Of a DNA stretch of 64,000 nt, positions 54,872 through 63,948 are shown piece after piece. A program made the position numbers and the translations under genes. Below the pieces are notes generated by a model. That model searched no databases and had not been told where the DNA came from. It saw only the letters and a program-made list of their open reading frames with translations. Positions within the stretch are counted from its first letter, which is position 1, and the number at the start of each line of letters is the position of its first letter. Source of the DNA: Cytophagaceae bacterium ABcell3 (GTDB lineage Bacteria > Bacteroidota > Bacteroidia > Cytophagales > Cytophagaceae); the NCBI GenBank assembly GCA_030913385.1, contig CP133159.1, positions 1,448,584 through 1,512,583 on the forward strand, read 5' to 3'.

Positions 54872-56422
54872 TTAACATATGTAAAAAACCGGCCCTGAGC
54901 GCTCGCCAGGCCGGTTTTTTATTGTCATCCTTTCAAATACGTCTTTCAGACCCCGAATTATGTTAAAAATTGACTTATGCCATGCTGAAAAACTCAGAAA
55001 ATAGAGTGCCTGCCTGGTCAATTTGACCAGGTTGAGCACCAGGATTATTGAGGCGATCCACGTTTGGCTGGTATTCTTAAGTCTGGCACGGATACGGTTC
55101 ATCCCATAGCTGTTTTTTGCTTGTCCAAACTTTCCTTCAACCGGATTCCTCTCTCCTGGACTTACGTGGTTTTCCACTGCCTTTGCGGATGGCCTGCCCA
55201 AAGGTTTGGCTGCCAGTTTTATTCCTTTTCCCTTCAACCACTTCCGGTTTTCACGGGTGCAGTAAATTTTGTCTGCCAGTACTTTGGCAGGATAAAAACC
55301 AAACCGTTTCCGATATTTTTCAACGTAATCAACAAGATGACTGCCCTCGTTAAAAGCCTCCCAGGACACAGTGTCCAGAAAGGAAAAACCATCCACCATG
55401 CTAAGGTGGATCTTGGCTCCAAATTCAGTTTTGGCTCGTGACTTTCCCCGTACAATAGGTCGCACATGAGGCTGATGGATACTAACAATCCGATCTGCTA
55501 CATGGTGGCCCCGGTTCTTAAACATGCCAAGCTGTTGTTCATAAAGTGTCTGAATGACCCAGTATGACCGCTGTGTACGATGACACAAAGGAAAAACCTC
55601 AAAGCTGTCCAGCTGCTTTTCAATGGTCTTGAAGTTTCTTCTAAGGTATTGGAGCTGGGCTTTTATCCCTTTGCGAATTACTTTTCTTGATGGATTCTTG
55701 TTCTGGGCCACCTTCAGATAGGTTTTACGAGCTATTTTTCTGTAAGTCCTTGGTTTCTTCCCCTGGGTATTTTTACAATGAAGCTCATCTATGATCTGTT
55801 GGGTGATTTCCCTTGCTTTGTTCAGCAGCCCCAAATCGGTTGGGTAAATGATATCTTGAGGACAGGCAGTTGCGTCAAAGATTGCCTCTCCTTTGTTAGA
55901 CTCTTGCCCACTGGCAAAGGAAGGAGGGTCATTTTTTCCTTTCGTAGTTTTGTCAACTTTTTTTGGGGCTTTTTCCATGTAAAACTCATGGATCCTTTCA
56001 TTCATCGCATTGATAAGTTCCTGCCCCAACCGTTTTCTGATATCTACAAACAAAGATGGATCAAATGGAGGCTCCTTGATATAAGAACTGTACCCCAGAA
56101 AGTATTGCAGATACATGTTTTCGGTAATCTGGGCAACTGTCTCACGATCATCCAGGTTGAGGATATGCTTGATGATCACCACTCCAATCAGCACACGAGG
56201 GTTAAGCGCCGGTCTCCCTGTCTTTTTTGGAGGATTGCGTTTGTTGTAGAGATTGACAAGTTCATCCCATGGAATTTTGTTGCTGAGCAAAACCCACCGG
56301 TTGTTGGGGTCAAGCTGATTATGAAACGGTGTCTCGAAACCAATAATTGACAACTGGCTGGGACTTGAATATTCGCAGCGTGGTGCACGCCTTTTAGGGG
56401 TCTTCTGCATATTTCTTTGCAC
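54872..56422 (-). CDS. DDE transposase of the recQ insertion sequence
   Basis: 516-aa transposase. The N-terminal DUF772-type domain (about 40-140) includes GRPALNPRVLIGVVIIKHILNL and RETVAQITENMYLQYFLG. The DDE catalytic residues are likely Asp183 (GEAIFDATA), Asp384 (KVLADKIYC) and Glu429 (PVEGKFGQAK), as in IS1182/IS5-type enzymes, with a long insertion between the first two. The frame is intact. The stop codon lies just past a hairpin that forms the last codons (PGERSGPVFYIC). Family placement between IS1182 and IS5 is not certain. Confidence 0.9.
   Translation of the reverse strand: MQRNMQKTPKRRAPRCEYSSPSQLSIIGFETPFHNQLDPNNRWVLLSNKIPWDELVNLYNKRNPPKKTGRPALNPRVLIGVVIIKHILNLDDRETVAQITENMYLQYFLGYSSYIKEPPFDPSLFVDIRKRLGQELINAMNERIHEFYMEKAPKKVDKTTKGKNDPPSFASGQESNKGEAIFDATACPQDIIYPTDLGLLNKAREITQQIIDELHCKNTQGKKPRTYRKIARKTYLKVAQNKNPSRKVIRKGIKAQLQYLRRNFKTIEKQLDSFEVFPLCHRTQRSYWVIQTLYEQQLGMFKNRGHHVADRIVSIHQPHVRPIVRGKSRAKTEFGAKIHLSMVDGFSFLDTVSWEAFNEGSHLVDYVEKYRKRFGFYPAKVLADKIYCTRENRKWLKGKGIKLAAKPLGRPSAKAVENHVSPGERNPVEGKFGQAKNSYGMNRIRARLKNTSQTWIASIILVLNLVKLTRQALYFLSFSAWHKSIFNIIRGLKDVFERMTIKNRPGERSGPVFYIC
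54883..54920. terminator. hairpin inside IS end
   Basis: AAAAAACCGGCC / GGCCGGTTTTTT, 12 perfect pairs with a 14-base loop, within the last transposase codons. It would terminate transcripts in either direction and shield the IS from, or block, read-through into the 3' part of recQ. Confidence 0.75.
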
Positions 56423-56497
56423 TTGGACTCCCTCAAATTCATAAAAATAGTTCTAAAATCCTCTTAATGCCGCTATTTTTTATTTCTAAGCAGACCC

Positions 56498-57210
56498 TAA
56501 ATAATGCCCGCCTTACCTTTATTGTTTTTTAAAAAGCGGATTAATTGCTTTTTAGGTTCCTTTTTTGGCCTGATTTCATAGTAAAGGTTTTTCCTGTTGA
56601 AGGAAGATTTGAAAATGCAGGCATCCTCCATTTGCAGGTTTTTTTGGATATCTATCTGCACCTTAGGGGTAGCAGTGGCCGTAAGTGCTATAATGGGTAA
56701 AGAACCTATAGCCTCAATGATTGATTTTATTCGGCGGTATTCAGGTCTGAAGTCATGTCCCCACTCAGAGATACAATGGGCTTCGTCTATAGCTATAAAA
56801 GAAAGATTGGCTTTTTTTAGAAAAGTAATGTTTTCTTCTTTGGTTAGAGACTCAGGCGCAACGTACAGAAGTTTGATTTCCCCGCTAATGGTATCTCTTT
56901 TGACTTTGGTTGCTTCCGATTTTGTTAGTGTAGAGTTAAGGAATCGGGCATTAATACCGACAGCATTCAACTGGTCAACTTGATTTTTCATCAATGCGAT
57001 CAGTGGTGATATGACAATCGCAGTTCCTTTCAGAAGAATGGCTGGCAGTTGGTAGCACAATGACTTGCCTGCTCCTGTAGGCATGATTACAAAAGTATTC
57101 TTGCCTGACAGTACATTGTTTATAATTGCCTCTTGATTTCCTCTGAACTGAGAATAACCAAAAACTTCTTTGAGCTTTCCGGTAACTTCTAATTCATTCT
57201 CGACTAACAT
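56498..57210 (-). pseudogene. recQ: recQ, 5' part, separated by IS insertion
   Basis: N-terminal 237 residues of the RecQ helicase, with Walker A MPTGAGKSLCYQ (43-54) and the DEAH box IDEAHCISEWGHDFRPEY (around 137-154). It ends KGKAGII followed by a TAG formed at the IS junction. It contains the ATPase half without motifs V-VI, so it is not expected to work as a helicase. Together with the 3' part the parent protein was about 726 aa, normal for Bacteroidota. It is divergent from the arabinose-5-phosphate isomerase gene. Confidence 0.93.
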
Positions 57211-57242
57211 TTCTATCTTAACAGATTTATTTTTTAAAATTT

Positions 57243-57250
57243 TATATTTG
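57243..57250 (+). promoter_or_regulatory. candidate -7 element for kdsD-manC
   Basis: TATATTTG matches TAnnTTTG exactly in the 71-base gap between the divergent recQ and kdsD genes, 32 bases before the kdsD start. No convincing TTTG lies 20 bases upstream. Confidence 0.35.
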
Positions 57251-57281
57251 TGTCAGTATAAACCTAACACAAAGATATACC

Positions 57282-58250
57282 TTGAAATTAGCAAAAAATA
57301 TTAATTTAATAGCAAGAAATGTTTTAATAAATGAAGCCGATGCTATCCGTAAGCTTGTAGAGTTTGTTGATGAGGATTTTGAAAGGTGTGTGGAAGCAAT
57401 ACTCAAATTAAAGGGAAGGGTGGTGGTAACTGGCATTGGTAAAAGTGCTATTATTGCAAGCAAGATTGTGGCAACATTGAATTCTACCGGAACTCCTGCC
57501 GTTTTCATGCATGCAGCAGACGCCATTCATGGAGATTTGGGGATGGTTTTAGAAGACGATATGGTTATCTGTATTTCCAAAAGTGGTAACACTTCTGAGA
57601 TAAAAGTTTTGGTGCCTTTGATTAGAAGAACGAAGGCGAAAATGGTGGCTTTGGTGGGAAATAAAAATTCTTACCTTGCTAAAAATTCTGATTTTGTTTT
57701 AAATGCATCTGTAGAAAGGGAAGCTTGCCCGCATAACTTGGCGCCTACTACCAGTACTACGGCAGCGCTTGCGCTAGGAGATGCATTGGCTGTTTGCCTT
57801 ATTGAAAGCCGTAATTTTACCAGCAGGGATTTTGCTACCTACCATCCGGGTGGGGCTTTAGGAAAAAAACTTTATCTGAAGGTTTCGGATATTTATCCTC
57901 AGCATGAACTGCCTTTGGTCAAAAGTCAAAGCTCGGTGAGGGATGTTATCGTTGAGATTAGCTCAAAAAGGCTTGGGGCGACAGCAGTCGTTGATGAAGA
58001 AGGGGAATTGTGCGGTATCATTACTGATGGTGACTTGAGAAGGATGCTCAACAAGTTTGAGGACATGGCTAATATTAAAGCGGTTGATATAATGACTGCC
58101 AATCCGCGTACTATTGAGCATGACGAATATGCGGTAAATGCATTAAATATGATGCAAGGCTCAAACATTACCCAACTTGTGGTAGTAAAAAATAGGAGGG
58201 TCGTTGGTTTTATTCATATTCATGACCTTCTGAAAGAAGGACTGATTTAA
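57282..58250 (+). CDS. kdsD: arabinose-5-phosphate isomerase (KpsF/GutQ/KdsD)
   Basis: Converts ribulose 5-phosphate to arabinose 5-phosphate, the first step toward Kdo of lipopolysaccharide (322 aa). The SIS domain (30-170) has TGIGKSAIIASK, SKSGNTSEI and EREACPHNLAPTTSTTA, the latter strongly diagnostic. Two CBS domains follow (about 206-322). The only in-frame start near the expected N-terminus is TTG at 57282. It is followed after 27 bases by manC, likely one unit. The outer-membrane theme fits the LptF/LptG gene at 17129. Confidence 0.93.
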   Translation: MKLAKNINLIARNVLINEADAIRKLVEFVDEDFERCVEAILKLKGRVVVTGIGKSAIIASKIVATLNSTGTPAVFMHAADAIHGDLGMVLEDDMVICISKSGNTSEIKVLVPLIRRTKAKMVALVGNKNSYLAKNSDFVLNASVEREACPHNLAPTTSTTAALALGDALAVCLIESRNFTSRDFATYHPGGALGKKLYLKVSDIYPQHELPLVKSQSSVRDVIVEISSKRLGATAVVDEEGELCGIITDGDLRRMLNKFEDMANIKAVDIMTANPRTIEHDEYAVNALNMMQGSNITQLVVVKNRRVVGFIHIHDLLKEGLI

Positions 58251-58277
58251 ATTTTTATTTTAACTTTTTATAATCCT

Positions 58278-59357
58278 ATGGGTAACAAAAATTATTATGC
58301 GGTCATCATGGCCGGTGGCATTGGCAGCCGGTTTTGGCCTTTCAGCAGGGAAAAGCATCCAAAGCAATTTCACGATGTCCTTGGTACTGGAAAATCCATG
58401 ATTCAGCAAACAGTGGAACGCTTTGAGGGGGTTTGTCCACTGGAAAATATTTTTATAGTGACTAATAAAGCTTATGTTTCCCTTGTAAAGGAACAGTTGC
58501 CTTTTTTGTCCAAAGATCAAATTTTGGCTGAGCCAATTGGCAGAAACACGGCCCCTTGTATTGCTTATGCATGTTATAAAATACAAAAGAAAAACCCTGA
58601 GGCTAACGTGGTAGTGGCGCCTTCGGACCATGTTATATTAAAAGAAGAAGAGTTTAAAAGGAAGATTCTCTTTGCGCTGGAAGCTGCATCTGCATCTGAC
58701 AATCTTATAACCTTGGGTATTAAACCGTCCAGGCCTGATACAGGCTATGGGTATATCCAATATATTAATGACAATTCAGAAGGGTTGAAAAAAGTTAAGA
58801 CCTTTACTGAAAAGCCAGTGTTAGAGCTTGCGCAGAAGTTTTTGGAAAGTGGCGATTTTGTATGGAATGCTGGGATATTTGTCTGGAGTGTTAAAAATAT
58901 CATTAATAGCTTTAGGACCCACATGTCTGAAATGGCAGATGTGTTTGAAGAAGGGGCCAAGTCATACTATACTGATCAGGAGGAAGTTTTTATCAATAGG
59001 GCATATTCTTTGTGTAAAAATATTTCTATTGATTATGGTATTATGGAAAAGGCTGAGAATGTGTATGTAGTTTTAAGTGATTTTGGATGGTCTGACCTAG
59101 GTACCTGGAAGTCGTTGTATGATATTTTAGATAAGAATGAAGACGGAAATGTTTTACAAGGTGATATCTTGACTTATGATACCAAAGATTGTATTGTAAA
59201 AACTCCATCTGACAAGCTTGTGGTCATAGATGGCTTGGAGGATTTTATTGTGGCTGAATATGATGGTGTACTTATGATTTGCCGTAAATCGGACGAGCAG
59301 CGGGTGAAAGACTTTGTGTCTGATGTAAAAGCTAGAAAAGATAAACGCTATATCTGA
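58278..59357 (+). CDS. manC: mannose-1-phosphate guanylyltransferase
   Basis: Makes GDP-mannose from mannose 1-phosphate and GTP (359 aa), for surface polysaccharides. The nucleotide-binding start AGGIGSRFWPFSR (13-25) and KHPKQF (27-32) are classic, with EPIGRNTAPC near residue 93 and FTEKP around 176. There is no C-terminal phosphomannose isomerase domain, so this is the monofunctional type. It converges on the ABC transporter gene; a weak inverted repeat GGTAAGGTTGA / TTAACCTTGCC (59367-59402) lies between them. Confidence 0.94.
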   Translation: MGNKNYYAVIMAGGIGSRFWPFSREKHPKQFHDVLGTGKSMIQQTVERFEGVCPLENIFIVTNKAYVSLVKEQLPFLSKDQILAEPIGRNTAPCIAYACYKIQKKNPEANVVVAPSDHVILKEEEFKRKILFALEAASASDNLITLGIKPSRPDTGYGYIQYINDNSEGLKKVKTFTEKPVLELAQKFLESGDFVWNAGIFVWSVKNIINSFRTHMSEMADVFEEGAKSYYTDQEEVFINRAYSLCKNISIDYGIMEKAENVYVVLSDFGWSDLGTWKSLYDILDKNEDGNVLQGDILTYDTKDCIVKTPSDKLVVIDGLEDFIVAEYDGVLMICRKSDEQRVKDFVSDVKARKDKRYI

Positions 59358-59469
59358 TATGGGAGCGGTAAGGTTGATTTTTCCAGAAAAGTTAACCTTG
59401 CCGCCTTAACCCGAAAATAGTCTATCATACATTTTTACCTGCCCACGGGGTTCCTTTCTATACCTACTA

Positions 59470-61263
59470 CTACTGATCCTTATGTTCCTCAAAGCCGTGA
59501 AGTTGTTTTTGGTACATGTCTCTGTAAAGCCCTTTTTTCTGAAGCAGCTCCTTATGTTTACCTTGTTCAACTATCTTGCCCTCACTCAAGACAATGATAT
59601 TTTCAGCAAGCTTTACTGAAGATATCCTATGTGCTATGATAATAGTAGTTCGGTTTTTCATTACCTGCTTAATGGAGTTCAAGATTGTGTTTTCTGTTTT
59701 TGTGTCCACCGCAGAAAGGCAGTCGTCCAGGATCAGTATTTTAGGCTCTCTGGCAATGGCCCTAGCTATACTCAGCCTTTGCTTTTGACCACCAGATAAG
59801 GTAATTCCCCTTTCTCCCAAGACTGTTTCGAACTTTTTAGGAAACGCCTCGATGTTTGCAAGCAGGTCAGCTTGTTCAGCATATCGTACCACTTTGTTTT
59901 CAGGAAGCTGTCCAGCCCCAAAGGTAAGGTTGTTCCTTATCGAATCAGAAAATAGGAAAACATCTTGAGGAACATATCCAATGTGGCTACGCAAATGGCT
60001 AGGGTCATAATCTTTGCTATTGACCCCGTCTATCTCAATAGAACCTTTTGTAGGGTCGTACATTCTACAGATGAGGTTGGCTAGTGTAGTTTTCCCAGAG
60101 CCTGTTGCTCCAATAATGCCTATAGATGCACCGGGAGGTGTCTTGAAACTAATGTCAGTCAATGCTTTTATACCCGAGTCAGGGTATACGAAACTGACAT
60201 TCTTAAATTCAATTCCTCCTTCTATTTCTTTTCGGATATTTTTTTTAGAGACAATATCTGTTTTGGTATTTAAAAACTCGTTGATTCGGGTTTGGGAAGC
60301 GGCGGCTCTTTGTATCAGGCTAGTGGTCCATCCAAGAGAGGCAAAAGGCCAAGTAAGTTTGTTGAGGTAGAAAATAAACTCTACAATATTTCCAAAAGAT
60401 ATTTCCTCGCCTATTACTTTTCTGCCCCCGACATAAATGATAATAATGGTACTGATACCTGTCAGCATCAACACCAGCGGATGAAAAAAAGCATGGACCC
60501 TGGCCAGCTCTAGCGAACGTTTTCTGTAATCATTGCTTATATCTATAAATCTTTCGGTACTGTTTTTTTCCCTTACAAATGCTTTGATTACCCTTATGCC
60601 TGAAAAAGCTTCTTGAACATAATTGCTCAGGGTAGAGAGGCTTTGTTGTATTTGGGTGGACTTCTTGTTTATGATGGTGCTAACATACCATATGCTCAAG
60701 GAAAGCAGCGGAAGCGGCAATAAGGCATATAAGGTCAGGCTGACATTGACAGAAAGCATGTAGCTTAAAATAATAAAAAAAAGAATGGTAAGGTTGATGC
60801 CATACATGAGGGCAGGGCCTAAATACATCCTGACATGGTTTACATCTTCCGAAATCCTGGCCATAAGGTCGCCAGTACTGTGCTTGCGGTAAAAAGTCAG
60901 CGGCAGTGTTTGATAGTGCGCGTATATTTCATTTTTTAAGTCATATTCAATATACCTGGAAACACCAATAATCAATTGGCGCTGGAAGTATAGAAAAATA
61001 CCGCTGACAAGGGCTAGCCCTATGATGAGTAAACTGTAATTGGTAATGGAAGCATAAATGTCACTTTTCAGGGCTGCTTTGGCGTCCTCTTGCTCAACCT
61101 GTTGGTATTCTTGAAATGCAACTGACAGAAAATCTATAACTTCTCTTATGACAGGCCCTTGTACGGTGGCAAAAATATTGGCCAATATTACAAATACTAC
61201 TCCAAGAAGAAGTCTTTTTTTGTATTTGTATAGATATTTATTTAAATAAGTTAATGAAGCCAC
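59470..61263 (-). CDS. ABC exporter, fused permease-ATPase (MsbA-like)
   Basis: 597-aa half-transporter that functions as a homodimer. The six-helix membrane domain spans about 18-320. The nucleotide-binding domain (about 345-590) has Walker A GATGSGKT, signature LSGGQKQR, Walker B ILILDDCLSAVD and the switch His in IIAHR. The overall type is lipid A/multidrug exporter (MsbA/LmrA). The substrate cannot be told from the sequence. It lies alone on its strand and is divergent from nusB. Confidence 0.9.
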   Translation of the reverse strand: MASLTYLNKYLYKYKKRLLLGVVFVILANIFATVQGPVIREVIDFLSVAFQEYQQVEQEDAKAALKSDIYASITNYSLLIIGLALVSGIFLYFQRQLIIGVSRYIEYDLKNEIYAHYQTLPLTFYRKHSTGDLMARISEDVNHVRMYLGPALMYGINLTILFFIILSYMLSVNVSLTLYALLPLPLLSLSIWYVSTIINKKSTQIQQSLSTLSNYVQEAFSGIRVIKAFVREKNSTERFIDISNDYRKRSLELARVHAFFHPLVLMLTGISTIIIIYVGGRKVIGEEISFGNIVEFIFYLNKLTWPFASLGWTTSLIQRAAASQTRINEFLNTKTDIVSKKNIRKEIEGGIEFKNVSFVYPDSGIKALTDISFKTPPGASIGIIGATGSGKTTLANLICRMYDPTKGSIEIDGVNSKDYDPSHLRSHIGYVPQDVFLFSDSIRNNLTFGAGQLPENKVVRYAEQADLLANIEAFPKKFETVLGERGITLSGGQKQRLSIARAIAREPKILILDDCLSAVDTKTENTILNSIKQVMKNRTTIIIAHRISSVKLAENIIVLSEGKIVEQGKHKELLQKKGLYRDMYQKQLHGFEEHKDQ

Positions 61264-61442
61264 GCTTTTGAATGAAATTTTTAATTCTGTCCCCGCTTAA
61301 ATTGAAAAGGAGCCAAAAATACCTTAATATTGCCTTACTTAAAATCCGAAAGGTAAATTTATTTACTTTTAATTGGAGCTAAAGTTATAATGAAGATGTT
61401 CTTTACAGTTTTGAATCGGATACAGATCATATAAAAAGGGTA

Positions 61443-62612
61443 ATGCTAAACAGAAGGTTATTAAGAATTAAAGTGATGCAGGCATTATATGCCTTAAAGC
61501 AGTCGGAGATTTCTAACTATCACAATGCGGCTGTGTATATAGATGAAGCTTATGCTCCAGACCTAAATGCAGCCGAAAGTCCAGACCTAAAAAAGCTTGA
61601 GGCAAATAAAAAAGTAGCAAAAGCCCTGTTTGAGCAAGCTTACAAATCAGGAAGTCCAGCAGCAGACAAAGAGAGTGAACATGTACTTGAAGTGGTGCAT
61701 AATGCTATTGATCAATACTATAATTCTAACAAAAAAGATCAAAGACATTATTTAAGACTACTAAAAGAGGATACCGAAGATATTTATTCCAGATACATTG
61801 GCATACTTAACCTCATTATTGAGCTAGGTGATTATGCATTGGAATATGAAAACGAAAAAAAATCAAGATATCTAAAAAATGCCGGGAATGGTGTTTCCGG
61901 CAAGCTATTTGCGGAAAACAGTTTGCTGGGTATACTAAGAGGAAGTGCTGAACTGGAAAAAGAGCGGGCAAGGCGTAACATCAAATGGCCTTCCAGTTTT
62001 GTTAAAAAGTTTTACAAAGAAGCACTGCTTAAGGACGAAACATTCCTCGAATACTTGAATTCAGGCAGCTCCGATTTTGAAAAAGACAAAAAGGTTGTTG
62101 TTTATATAGCTAAAAACCTTATTTTTAAGAATAAAATTACCCGTGAATATTTTGAGGAGGAGGATATTAGCTGGGCAGAGAATAAAAGCATTATTAGCGG
62201 GTTGATAAACAAGACTTTTAAGGAAGTATCTTCCCCGGAAGACCAGCTTGAGTTGATTGAGCTGTCTCCAAACTGGGAAGAAGACAAAGAATTTTTTGTT
62301 GAACTTTTTGAAAGAACATTGAGTAATGAAGGTAGGTTAGAAGAAATAATCTCCGGGAAAGCAGAGAATTGGGATATTGAAAGGATTGCTTCTACTGACA
62401 ATGTAATTCTTAAAATGGCGCTTGCGGAGATGTTATACTTCCCTAGCATTCCAGTCAAAGTTACCATCAATGAATATATAGAACTTTCAAAAATATACAG
62501 TACGCCCCGGAGCAAAAAGTTCATTAATGGATTGCTCGATAGTCTTGCCCTCGAATTGGGAGACAAAGGGTTGATCAGGAAAAGTGGAAGAGGTTTAATT
62601 GATAATAAATAA
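61443..62612 (+). CDS. nusB: transcription antitermination protein NusB, long form
   Basis: RNA-binding factor for antitermination of rRNA operons. At 389 aa it is far longer than the 140-aa E. coli NusB but typical of Bacteroidota. The N-terminus LNRRLLRIKVMQALYALKQSE matches the family start. A long helical insertion follows (about 30-250). The canonical core resumes near the C-terminus with NVILKMALAEMLYFPSIPVKVTINEYIELSKIYS and the ending FINGLLDSLA. It starts a tight unit with the YtxH, dehydrogenase and secreted-protein genes. Confidence 0.92.
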   Translation: MLNRRLLRIKVMQALYALKQSEISNYHNAAVYIDEAYAPDLNAAESPDLKKLEANKKVAKALFEQAYKSGSPAADKESEHVLEVVHNAIDQYYNSNKKDQRHYLRLLKEDTEDIYSRYIGILNLIIELGDYALEYENEKKSRYLKNAGNGVSGKLFAENSLLGILRGSAELEKERARRNIKWPSSFVKKFYKEALLKDETFLEYLNSGSSDFEKDKKVVVYIAKNLIFKNKITREYFEEEDISWAENKSIISGLINKTFKEVSSPEDQLELIELSPNWEEDKEFFVELFERTLSNEGRLEEIISGKAENWDIERIASTDNVILKMALAEMLYFPSIPVKVTINEYIELSKIYSTPRSKKFINGLLDSLALELGDKGLIRKSGRGLIDNK

Positions 62613-62625
62613 AAATTTTTTGGCC

Positions 62626-62934
62626 ATGAGTAAAAGATCAGGGACATTATTAGCATTTCTTGCAGGCGCTACAGCAGGTGCGGCAGCAGGAATATTGTTC
62701 GCACCCGACAAAGGTAAAAATACACGAGACCGTTTAAGTTTTCAGGTAGAGCGATACCGGAAAAGGCTCGAAGAAATTGTTGATCAATTAATGGCTGAAA
62801 ATGATCTGCCCCCTAGTGCTGCAAGGGAGGAAGGTCAGAAAATTATTAATGAAGCTAAGAAGCAGGCAGAAGCGCTTCTTAACGATGTAGAAAACCTGAT
62901 TGATCAAATTAAAAACAAAAAAGAGCATGAGTAG
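62626..62934 (+). CDS. YtxH-domain small protein
   Basis: 102-aa protein with an N-terminal hydrophobic glycine/alanine-rich helix (LLAFLAGATAGAAAGILFAP, about 7-26) followed by DKGKNTRDRL, the YtxH signature, and a long charged amphipathic helix. It is probably membrane-anchored; the YtxH family is linked to stress in Gram-positives but its role here is unknown. I place the start at the ATG before SKRSG, 13 bases after nusB; a longer frame from 62599 overlaps nusB. Its end overlaps the next gene by 8 bases. Confidence 0.82.
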   Translation: MSKRSGTLLAFLAGATAGAAAGILFAPDKGKNTRDRLSFQVERYRKRLEEIVDQLMAENDLPPSAAREEGQKIINEAKKQAEALLNDVENLIDQIKNKKEHE

Positions 62935-63937
62935 GATAGTTACTTTGATGCCCGGAGATGGTATTGGTCCAGAGATTGTCGAATCTGTAAAAGAAATTTT
63001 TAGCGCGGCAGGCGTACCTATTGGCTGGGAGGAAGAAGATGCAGGGCAGGTCGCTTTGGACAAAAAAGGGGAGTTGATCCCAAAGTCTTTGTTGGAGTCT
63101 TTAGAGAGGAATAAAATAGGTCTTAAAGGCCCCATCTCTACTCCGGTTGGAAAAGGATTTAAAAGTGTCAATATTCAGTTAAGGCAATACTTTGACTTGC
63201 ACGCTAATATCAGACCGTGCAAATCTATACCAGGATTGAAAACCAGGTTTGACAATGTTGACCTTGTCACTTTTAGGGAAAATACAGAAGGTCTTTATGC
63301 TGGACTAGAAATTTTTGACGAGCGTTTAGGTATTGCTGACTCTATTGGCAGAATTACTGTAAACGGTTGTGAAAGGTTGATTCGTTCTGCTTTTGAATAT
63401 GCACAAAAGCATAAAAGAAAGCGTGTTACGTTAGTTCATAAAGCTAATATTTTGAAAATTGCAGGGGCAACTTTCTTGGACGCCGGAAAAAAAGTTGCAA
63501 AAGATTTCCCTGAAGTGGAACTAGATGACATAATAATTGATAATATGTGTATGCAGTTAGTATCAAGGCCTGAAAACTTTGATGTAATTGCTACTACTAA
63601 TTTGTTTGGTGATATCCTTTCTGACCTGTGTGCAGGTTTGGTCGGAGGTTTAGGCATTACGCCAGGAGCTAATATGGGCAAAGATGTTGCTATCTTTGAA
63701 GCTGTGCATGGTTCTGCCCCTGATATAGCAGGGAAAGGCATTGCAAATCCAACGGCTTTGCTAAAATCAGGAATAATGATGCTTGAGCATCTTGAGTTGA
63801 CTGAACATGCAAGCAAAATTTCTAAAGCTGTCGATATGGCACTGGCCAATGAAGAAACCAGAACCGGCGATTTAAAAGGAAAGGCTAATACTAAACAATT
63901 TACTTCGAACGTAATTGAAAATTTAAGTAAGGTTTAA
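62927..63937 (+). CDS. NAD-type isocitrate/isopropylmalate dehydrogenase family enzyme
   Basis: 336-aa beta-decarboxylating dehydrogenase from the ATG before SRIVTLMPGDG. The sequence TFRENTEGLYAG (around 115-126) is the substrate-phosphorylation-site-type motif of isocitrate dehydrogenases. DNMCMQLVSRPENFDVIATTNLFGDILSD and FEAVHGSAPDIAGK form the NAD and metal sites. It most resembles the NAD-dependent IDH related to the mitochondrial IDH3 subunits rather than isopropylmalate dehydrogenase. No leu genes are adjacent, supporting IDH. It overlaps the YtxH gene by 8 bases. Confidence 0.85.
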   Translation: MSRIVTLMPGDGIGPEIVESVKEIFSAAGVPIGWEEEDAGQVALDKKGELIPKSLLESLERNKIGLKGPISTPVGKGFKSVNIQLRQYFDLHANIRPCKSIPGLKTRFDNVDLVTFRENTEGLYAGLEIFDERLGIADSIGRITVNGCERLIRSAFEYAQKHKRKRVTLVHKANILKIAGATFLDAGKKVAKDFPEVELDDIIIDNMCMQLVSRPENFDVIATTNLFGDILSDLCAGLVGGLGITPGANMGKDVAIFEAVHGSAPDIAGKGIANPTALLKSGIMMLEHLELTEHASKISKAVDMALANEETRTGDLKGKANTKQFTSNVIENLSKV

Positions 63938-63948
63938 TTGCCATTGTT

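Larger units (their letters stand above)
54850..56497 (-). mobile_element. IS1182/IS5-like insertion sequence inside recQ
   Basis: 1648-bp element. Both ends read inward start GGGTCTGCT (left GGGTCTGCTGAAAAACTC, right GGGTCTGCTTAGAAATAAA). Perfect 6-bp direct repeats TAAATA flank it (54844-54849 and 56498-56503). It carries one intact transposase gene on the complement strand, the same direction as recQ. Exact target duplications and an intact frame point to a recent insertion. Related non-autonomous elements E1 and E2 share its ends. Confidence 0.92.

Noticed and set aside
55778-56350. 190-codon frame on the + strand inside the recQ insertion sequence
   Set aside because: Antisense to the intact transposase; no recognisable domain.
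59367-59402. Inverted repeat GGTAAGGTTGA / TTAACCTTGCC as a terminator
   Set aside because: It pairs reasonably but has no T run after it on the + strand, so it is noted under manC and not called as a terminator.
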